Assembly: GCA_964019695.1 (NCBI GenBank)
Contig: OZ026518.1
Coordinates: 110,776,145 to 110,840,144 of the forward strand
DNA length: 64,000 nucleotides
Direction of reading: 5' to 3'
Source: Loripinus fragilis
Lineage: Eukaryota > Mollusca > Bivalvia > Lucinida > Lucinidae
Below, piece after piece: positions 58,039 through 64,000 of the stretch. Position 1 is the stretch's first letter. Every line of letters begins with the position of its first letter. Below the pieces are notes generated by a model. It did no database searches, had not been told where the DNA came from, and saw only the letters and a list, made by a program, of their open reading frames with translations. A program made the translations under genes and the position numbers.

Positions 58039-61000
58039 TCTGTTCAACATCTTACCTGCTAGAGGGTCTCTGTTGAGACCTAGTTTACTGATGATGTAGC
58101 GTGGAATGTCAGCTTTGATCGTCTGTTTGGCTTTCCCTTCAGCAGCCAACTCAGTGAGAGATAACGACCTGTTCAACATCTTACCTGCTAGAGGGTCTCT
58201 GTTGAGACCTAGTTTACTGATGATGTAGCGTGGAATGTCAGCTTTGATTGTCTGTTTCGCTTTCCCTTCAGCAGCCAACTCAGTGAGAGATAACTACCTG
58301 TTCAACATCTTACCTGCTAGAGGGTCTCTGTTGAGACCTAGTTTACTGATGATGTAGCGTGGAATGTCAGCTTTGATTGTCTGTTTGACTTTCCCTTCAG
58401 CAGCCAACTCTGTGAGAGATAACAACCTGTTCAACATCTTACCTGCTAGAGGGTCTCTGTTGAGACCTAGTTTACTGATGATGTAGGGTGGAATGTCAGC
58501 TTTGATTGTCTGTTTCGCTTTCCCTTCAGCAGCCAACTCAGTGAGAGATAACAACCTGTTCAACATCTTACCTGCTAGAGGGTCTCTGTTGAGACCTAGT
58601 TTACTGATGATGTAGCGTGGAATGTCAGCTTTGATTGTCTGTTTGACTTTCTTTATAGCAGCCAACTCAGTGAAAGATAACGACCTGTTCAACATCTTAC
58701 CTGCTAGAGGGTCTCTGTTGAGACCTAGTTTACTGATGATGTAGCGTGGAATGTCAGCTTTGATTGTCTGTTTCGCTTTCCCTTCAGCAGCCAACTCTGT
58801 GAGAGATAACTACCTGTTCAACATCTTACCTGCTAGAGGGTCTCTGTTGAGACCTTAGAGTTTACTGATGATGTAGCGTGGAATGTCAGCTTTGATCGTC
58901 TGTTTGGCTTTCCCTTCAGCAGCCAACTCAGTGAGAGATAACGACCTGTTCAACATCTTACCTGCTAGAGGGTCTCTGTTGAGACCTAGTTTACTGATGA
59001 TGTAGCGTGAAATGTCAGCTTTGATTGTCTGTTTGACTTTCCCTTCAGCAGCCAACTCAGTGAGAGATAACAACCTGTTCAACATCTTACCTGCTAGAGG
59101 GTCTCTGTTGAGACCTAGTTTACTGATAATGTAGGGTGGAATGTCAGCTTTGATTGTCTGTTTCGCTTTCCCTTCAGCAGCCAACTCAGTGAGAGATAAC
59201 AACCTGTTCAACATCTTACCTGCTAGAGGGTCTCTGTTGAGACCTAGTTTACTGATGATGTAGCGTGGAATGTCAGCTTTGATTGTCTGTTTGACTTTCC
59301 CTTCAGCAGTCAACTCTGTGAGAGATAACAACCTGTTCAACATCTTACCTGCTAGAGGGTCTCTGTTGAGACCTAGTTTACTGATGATGTAGCGTGGAAT
59401 GTCAGCTTTGATTGTCTGTTTGGCTTTCGTTTCAGCAGTCAACTCAGTGAGAGATAAAGATCTGTTCAACATCTTACCTGCTAGATGGTCTCTGTTGAGA
59501 CCTAGTTTACTGATGATGTAGCGTGGAATGTCAGCTTTGATTGTCTGTTTGACTTTCTTTATAGCAGCCAACTCAGTGAAAGATAACGACCTGTTCAACA
59601 TCTTACCTGCTAGAGGGTCTCTGTTGAGACCTAGTTTACTGATGATGTAGCGTGGAATGTCAGCTTTGATTGTCTGTTTCGCCTTCCCTTCAGCAGCCAA
59701 CTCTGTGAGAGATAACAACCTGTTCAACATCTTACCTGCTAGAGGGTCTCTGTTGAGACCTAGTTTACTGATGATGTAGCGTGGAATGTCAGCTTTGATT
59801 GTCTGTTTGGCTTCAGCAGCCAACTCAGTGAGAGATAAAGACCTGTTCAACATCTTACCTGCTAGAGGGTCTCTATTGAGACCTAGTTTACTGATGATGT
59901 AGCGTGGAATGTCAGCTTTGATTGTCTGTTTCGCTTTCCCTTCAGCAGCCAACTCTGTGAGAGATAACAACCTGTTCAACATCTTACCTGCTAGAGGGTC
60001 TCTGTTGAGACCTAGTTTACTGATAATGTAGGGTGGAATGTCAGCTTTGATTGTCTGTTTGGCTTTCCCTTCAGCAGCCAACTCAGTGTGAGATAACGAC
60101 CTGTTCAACATCTTACCTGCTAGAGGGTCTCTGTTGAGACCTAGTTTACTGATAATGTAGGGTGGAATGTCAGCTTTGATTGTCTGTTTGGCTTTCGTTT
60201 CAGCAGCCAACTCTGTGAGAGATAACGACCTGTTCAACATCTTACCTGCTAGAGGGTCTCTGTTGAGACCTAGTTTACTGATGATGTAGGGTGGAATGTC
60301 AGCTTTGATTGTCTGTTTTGCTTCCCCTTCAGCAGTCAACTCAGTGAGAGATAACAACCTGTTCAACATCTTACCTGCTAGAGGGTCTCTGTTGAGACCT
60401 AGTTTACTGATAATGTAGGGTGGAATGTCAGCTTTGATTGTCTGTTTGACTTTCCCTTCAGCAGCCAACTCAGTTTGAGATAACGACCTGTTCAACATCT
60501 TACCTGCTAGAGGGTCTCTGTTGAGACCTAGTTTACTGATGATGTAGCGTGGAATGTCAGCTTTGATTGTCTGTTTTGCTTCCCCTTCAGCAGCCAACTC
60601 AGTTTGAGATAAGACCTGTTCAACATCTTACCTGCTAGAGGGTCTCTGTTGAGACCTAGTTTACTGATGATGTAGCGTGGAATGTCAGCTTTGATTGTCT
60701 GTTTGGCTTTCCCTTCAGCAGTCAACTCAGTGAGAGATAACAACCTGTTCAACATCTTACCTGCTAGAGGGTCCCTGTTGAGACCTAGTTTACTGATGAT
60801 GTAGCGTGGAATGTCAGCTTTGATTGTCTGTTTGACTTTCCCTTCAGCAGCCAACTCTGTGAGAGATAACAACCTGTTCAACATCTTACCTGCTAGAGGG
60901 TCTCTGTTGAGACCTAGTTTACTGATGATGTAGTGTGGAATGTCAGCTTTGATTGTCTGTTTCGCTTTCCCTTCAGCAGCCAACTCAGTGAGAGATAACG

Positions 61001-61883
61001 ACCTGTTCAACATCTTACCTGCTAGAGGGTCTCTGTTGAGACCTAGTTTACTGATGATGTAGCATGGAATGTCAGCTTTGATTGTCTGTTTGGCTTTCGT
61101 TTCAGCAGTCAACTCAGTGAGAGATAAAGATCTGTTCAACATCTTACCTGCTAGAGGGTCTCTGTTGAGACCTAGTTTACTGATGATGTAGCGTGGAATG
61201 TCAGCTTTGATTGTCTGTTTGACTTTCTTTATAGCAGTCAACTCAGTGAGAGATAACGACCTGTTCAACATCTTACCTGCTAGAGGGTCTCTGTTGAGAC
61301 CTAGTTTACTGATGATGTAGTGTGGAATGTCAGCTTTGATTGTCTGTTTGGCTTTCCCTTCAGCAGCCAACTCAGTGAGAGATAACAACCTGTTCAACAT
61401 CTTACCTGCTAGAGGGTCTCTGTTGAGACCTAGTTTACTGATGATGTAGCGTGGAATGTCAGCTTTGATTGTCTGTTTGGCTTTCGTTTCAGCAGTCAAC
61501 TCAGTGAGAGATAAAGATCTGTTCAACATCTTACCTGCTAGAGGGTCTCTGTTGAGACCTAGTTTACTGATGATGTAGCGTGGAATGTCAGCTTTGATTG
61601 TCTGTTTGGCTTTCGTTTCAGCAGTCAACTCAGTGAGAGATAAAGATCTGTTCAACATCTTACCTGCTAGAGGGTCTCTGTTGAGACCTAGTTTACTGAT
61701 GATGTAGCGTGGAATGTCAGCTTTGATTGTCTGTTTGGCTTTCGTTTCAGCAGTCAACTCAGTGAGAGGTAAAGATCTGTTCAACATCTTACCTGCTAGA
61801 GGGTCTCTGTTGAGACCTAGTTTACTGATGATGTAGCGTGGAATGTCAGCTTTGATTGTCTGTTTGGCTTTCCCCTCAGCAGC
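58039..61883 (-). repeat. 30-unit, 129-bp tandem array made from a MAST exon plus its 5' splice site
   Basis: Thirty consecutive copies of a 129-bp unit. Each holds 93 nt of exon ([17 protein letters not shown]), the exon's own CAG|GTAAGATG donor and intron-derived sequence readable as [12 protein letters not shown]. Exon-end boundaries run from 61793 (unit 1) to 58056 (unit 30). That distance, 3737 nt, equals 29 x 129 minus 4, exactly explained by a 1-nt deletion between units 10 and 11 (near 60612), a 6-nt deletion in unit 17 (near 59815) and a 3-nt insertion in unit 24 (near 58857). Units vary at a few codons: AAEGKAK, AAEGKVK, TAETKAK, AAIKKVK, and R/P/H/C in the IPRY motif. Premature stops lie in unit 24 (two) and unit 28. 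No unit 2-30 has the [12 protein letters not shown] start, and no intron-length spacer separates units. Confidence 0.93.
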
Positions 61884-61919
61884 CTCTAACAGCTGGTAGA
61901 ATTCTTCAGGATCAAACTC
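61793..61919 (-). CDS. MAST: MAST exon, end of DUF1908 (residues 34-75); founder unit of the 30-copy array
   Basis: A 127-nt exon (phase 0 in, phase 1 out) with acceptor ttgttgcag and donor CAG|GTAAGA. It encodes [12 protein letters not shown] followed by [17 protein letters not shown] and [12 protein letters not shown], closely matching the end of the MAST N-terminal domain in other animals (family motif IPRYIISQLGL.RDP). From the AAEG codon onward, this exon plus its donor and about 36 nt of intron is the first of 30 tandem copies. The start is fixed by the acceptor and by the unbroken ECL|EFDPEEF join. The 3' end is ambiguous: this donor gives the canonical protein, but the donors of units 2-10 would also join the next exon in frame. 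Confidence 0.88.
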
Positions 61920-62329
61920 CTGCAACAACAGTTGAGTGAGTGCATGTATGACAGTTCAAAAATTCAAAAATCTAATTTTAGAAAACACAAATTTTAAAGC
62001 TTGCAGTATGGCTAAAAAAATTAACAATATTAATCTAAAGTTTAAATGGTCAATCGTCTTAAGATAAACTGAAAGTACGTCAGAGAAGCTCTTATAATCA
62101 GCCTGATTCAGTATTTTGAGGCTGACTTTCTAAAAATCCTGAATACGGGAATAATCTTGAAAACTTCTAGCTTCATAAATATGAGTGTGAATTGAAATGT
62201 ACAATATGTTGTGTTTGTTACAGGGGAACATCTAAATGGAATAGCCATATCAACCTTATTAATAACCACCGTCCCATAAGTGAACATTAAGTCTGTAGAA
62301 CTAGATGCTTAACATTCCAGTAAACAATT

Positions 62330-62560
62330 TTTCTTTTATGTCCGGACGCTTCCCCGGTTGAACCAGTATCACTCAGGGGATTAAGGGTCTTGCTGAAGGA
62401 CACAAGTTGAGAACACAGTGCCTCAGGTTAGGCTCAAACCAGTGATCCCTCAATCTCAAAAAGAGCACTCTACAATTGAGCCATTGCACTCGTCAAACAT
62501 AGATTTTTGAAAATGTATGTCCAAGTCAACAATTTTTCAGTCATGGTGGGACCTATGAGA
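62330..62560 (-). mobile_element. Old, rearranged SINE A-like copy
   Basis: Contains cccggttgaaccagta, gtcttgctgaaggacac and head ctctacaattgagccattgc; a separate tgtccaagtcaacaattttt piece follows at 62518. Confidence 0.65.
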
Positions 62561-62863
62561 TCAATGAGACGTTTCTTTTAAGCACCCAAAACAAATGTTA
62601 AAATTGATGTTCAATTTTACTCTCAAAGGGTTTGTAACCTATGGATAATTATATATATGGTACAGAATTTACACTAAATATTTGGACACTTCATTTTGGG
62701 ACCAAAGTTAGCCTAAAATTAAAGTTAGTGACAGAACAGCAAATAGTGTCAACCCTGATCAGACTGCTCCTTAGGAGTGGTCTGATCTGGGTTGACACTA
62801 TTTGCCTATGCCTATCTGTCTGTATATATAGGGCATATATTGAAACAAGAAACAATTTCTTAC

Positions 62864-62962
62864 GAGGCATTCTAGAAGTCTTGAGGGTCGTGATATGATC
62901 AGCAACATTTTCTTGATGAGAGGATATATAAACACGTAGGCGTCTCCTGATCTCTCTTCGGC
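62864..62962 (-). CDS. MAST: MAST exon, DUF1908 helical segment (residues 1-33)
   Basis: A 99-nt exon, phase 0 at both ends, preceded by a pyrimidine-rich acceptor (ccatttcag) and followed by donor GTAAGA. It encodes 33 residues from AEERSGD to RPSRLLECL. The ARPARLLECLEFDPEEF stretch is a hallmark of MAST proteins, and this exon supplies RPSRLLECL directly before the EFDPEEF that opens the next exon. It belongs to the MAST-specific domain N-terminal to the kinase, thought to take part in regulation and localisation. It is the most upstream exon I can identify. The preceding part of the domain is not found between 62963 and 64000. Confidence 0.9.
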
Positions 62963-62964
62963 CT

Positions 62965-63459
62965 GAAATGGAGAAAGAAATTTAAATATTGTATGTATAT
63001 GTATGAGTACACCATACCAAGCCTCCCAATGGGAGTATTGGGAATCTAAGCCTTGAGGGTTAAAATTGAATATCATGTGCACTTTTACATTTCATTACAT
63101 TAACTGCACAAAAAGGTTCAGTCAAAATTAATTAAACATTTTACATACATACAAGAGGGTGTCAAAGGGGTTTACTAATTAGCGAATTATGGCCATAAAA
63201 TTTAATTATTAGCAATTTTTTAAGGATAATTTACTGAATAGCAGAATGAGCATTGCTAGTGATAGGCGAATTATGGCGAAAAAGTATAATGATTTAGCAA
63301 ATTTTGCGCGAAAAAATACCAAATAGCGGAATGACACATTTTAAACGGCTTAGCGAATAAGACTAAAAACTCGATTTAACAGCAGGCCGTCCTAAATGTT
63401 AAGCAAATGAATATTTCTACCACGAAAAGGAATGTTTTTAAATATATTTCACTAAATTG
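62965..63459. other. Intron sequence upstream of the first in-window exon
   Basis: AT-rich with scattered 'tagcgaattatggc' repeats at 63180-63350. The preceding part of the MAST N-terminal domain is not here. Confidence 0.6.
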
Positions 63460-63835
63460 GCCAAAATTTTATTGTATACTGATTTTTTTACCTAAATTTT
63501 ACTGAGGTTTCAATTTTAGGCCAAAATTTTACTGAGTATCAAATTTGGGCCTAAATTTTACTGAGTATCAAATTTGGGCCTAAATTTTACTGAGTATCAA
63601 ATTTGGGCCTAAATTTTACTGAATCCCGATTTATGGGTCTTCATTTTACTGATTACCAATTTTTGGGCCTTTATTTTACTGATTACCGATTTTTGGGCCT
63701 TTATTTTACTGATTACCGATTTTTGGGCCTTTATTTTACTGATTACCGACTTTTGGGCCTAGATTTTACTGATTACCGATTTTTGGGCTTAAATTTTACT
63801 GGCCTAAATTTTACTGATTACCTATTTCAGAGGTA
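63460..63835 (+). repeat. 30-bp minisatellite, about eleven units
   Basis: Units of ttttgggcctttattttact gattaccga and earlier caaatttgggcctaaatttt actgagtat variants. The plus strand stays open (10-residue period GLYFTDYRFL), a by-product of a period divisible by three. Confidence 0.85.
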
Positions 63836-64000
63836 ACCCATTGAGACCCTCATACAAACAGTGAAACTAGATGAAGATTAAATGTCTTGCATAAAACGTC
63901 AAAATGTGCAATCCCTAGATTTTCCTTCCATTTGGAAAAAAAACGACTTTGACAATTCCAAAACTTATAGCTTCTATCAAAGAGTTAATGCAAATTAATT

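Larger units (their letters stand above)
22841..62962 (-). other. MAST: MAST-family serine/threonine kinase gene (partial, 13 exons, 5' end outside window)
   Basis: Thirteen minus-strand exons, each bounded by AG and GT, join in one reading frame of 1060 codons plus stop (3183 nt). All twelve junction phases agree, which strongly supports the model. Residue numbers used here count from the first in-window exon. Order: end of the MAST N-terminal DUF1908 domain (1-105), AGC-type kinase domain (about 116-395) with C-terminal extension to about 420, acidic/Ser-rich linker (421-690), PDZ domain (about 695-785), basic Ser/Pro-rich tail (to 1060). MAST kinases bind microtubules and scaffold partners through the PDZ domain; that role is family knowledge. 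DUF1908 begins upstream, so 5' exons must lie right of 64000. Introns reach 10.6 kb and consist largely of repeats. Confidence 0.95.

Noticed and set aside
58056..61793. All 30 units spliced as consecutive mini-exons
   Set aside because: Only about 35 nt lie between one donor and the nearest possible acceptor (ctctcactgag), too short for an intron, and 94-nt exons joined together would lose the frame.
58039..61883. CRISPR or centromeric satellite
   Set aside because: There are no repeat/spacer alternations, and the unit is clearly derived from a coding exon with its donor.
58855..61928. Two long minus-strand open frames (580 and 466 codons) as a separate repetitive protein gene
   Set aside because: They are the exon array read through its splice donors; the first codons belong to a MAST exon entered by an acceptor at 61920-61921, and there is no promoter, start context or independent end.
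63603..63836. Repetitive plus-strand frame (GLYFTDYRFL units)
   Set aside because: A 30-bp minisatellite is divisible by three, so openness is automatic; no exon borders.

Overview
The window is AT-rich, intron-dominated and full of repeats, as expected for an invertebrate metazoan genome. tRNA-headed SINEs whose bodies share one central domain, many small inverted-repeat elements and short satellites all fit a bivalve mollusc. That placement is inference; no species is claimed.

One protein-coding gene is supported. It is a microtubule-associated serine/threonine kinase (MAST family) on the minus strand, running from about 62962 down to a stop codon at 22841-22843. Thirteen exons join with GT/AG borders and matching phases at every junction: 62864-62962, 61793-61919, 56785-56867, 55100-55173, 50949-51484, 47603-47713, 46607-46834, 44242-44381, 42370-42617, 40448-40626, 29644-29799, 25679-25887 and 22841-23833. 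They total 3183 nt, or 1060 codons plus stop. The partial protein holds the end of the MAST-specific N-terminal domain (DUF1908), a complete AGC-type kinase domain with C-terminal extension, a Ser-rich linker, a PDZ domain split by one intron, and a basic Ser/Pro-rich tail. The 5' exons lie beyond the right edge.

The outstanding feature is at 58039-61883. The exon that ends the DUF1908 domain has been amplified, together with its own 5' splice site and about 36 nt of intron, into exactly 30 tandem units of 129 bp (43 codons). Because 129 is a multiple of three, each splice donor in units 1-10 joins the next exon in frame, so the array could work as a ladder of equivalent donors adding 0-9 copies of a 43-residue module. 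A 1-nt deletion after unit 10 and three stop codons further on break the frame. A second, smaller duplication of the same kind (exon 3' end plus donor) sits beside the exon at 46607-46834.

Regions: 1-22840 is 3' flanking DNA with SINEs, inverted-repeat elements, satellites and a 2.86-kb composite element (17147-20009) holding a ~930-bp palindrome. 22841-62962 is the MAST gene, with large introns built of the same repeats. 62963-64000 is intronic and contains a 30-bp minisatellite. No rRNA, true tRNA, CRISPR or second protein gene was found.
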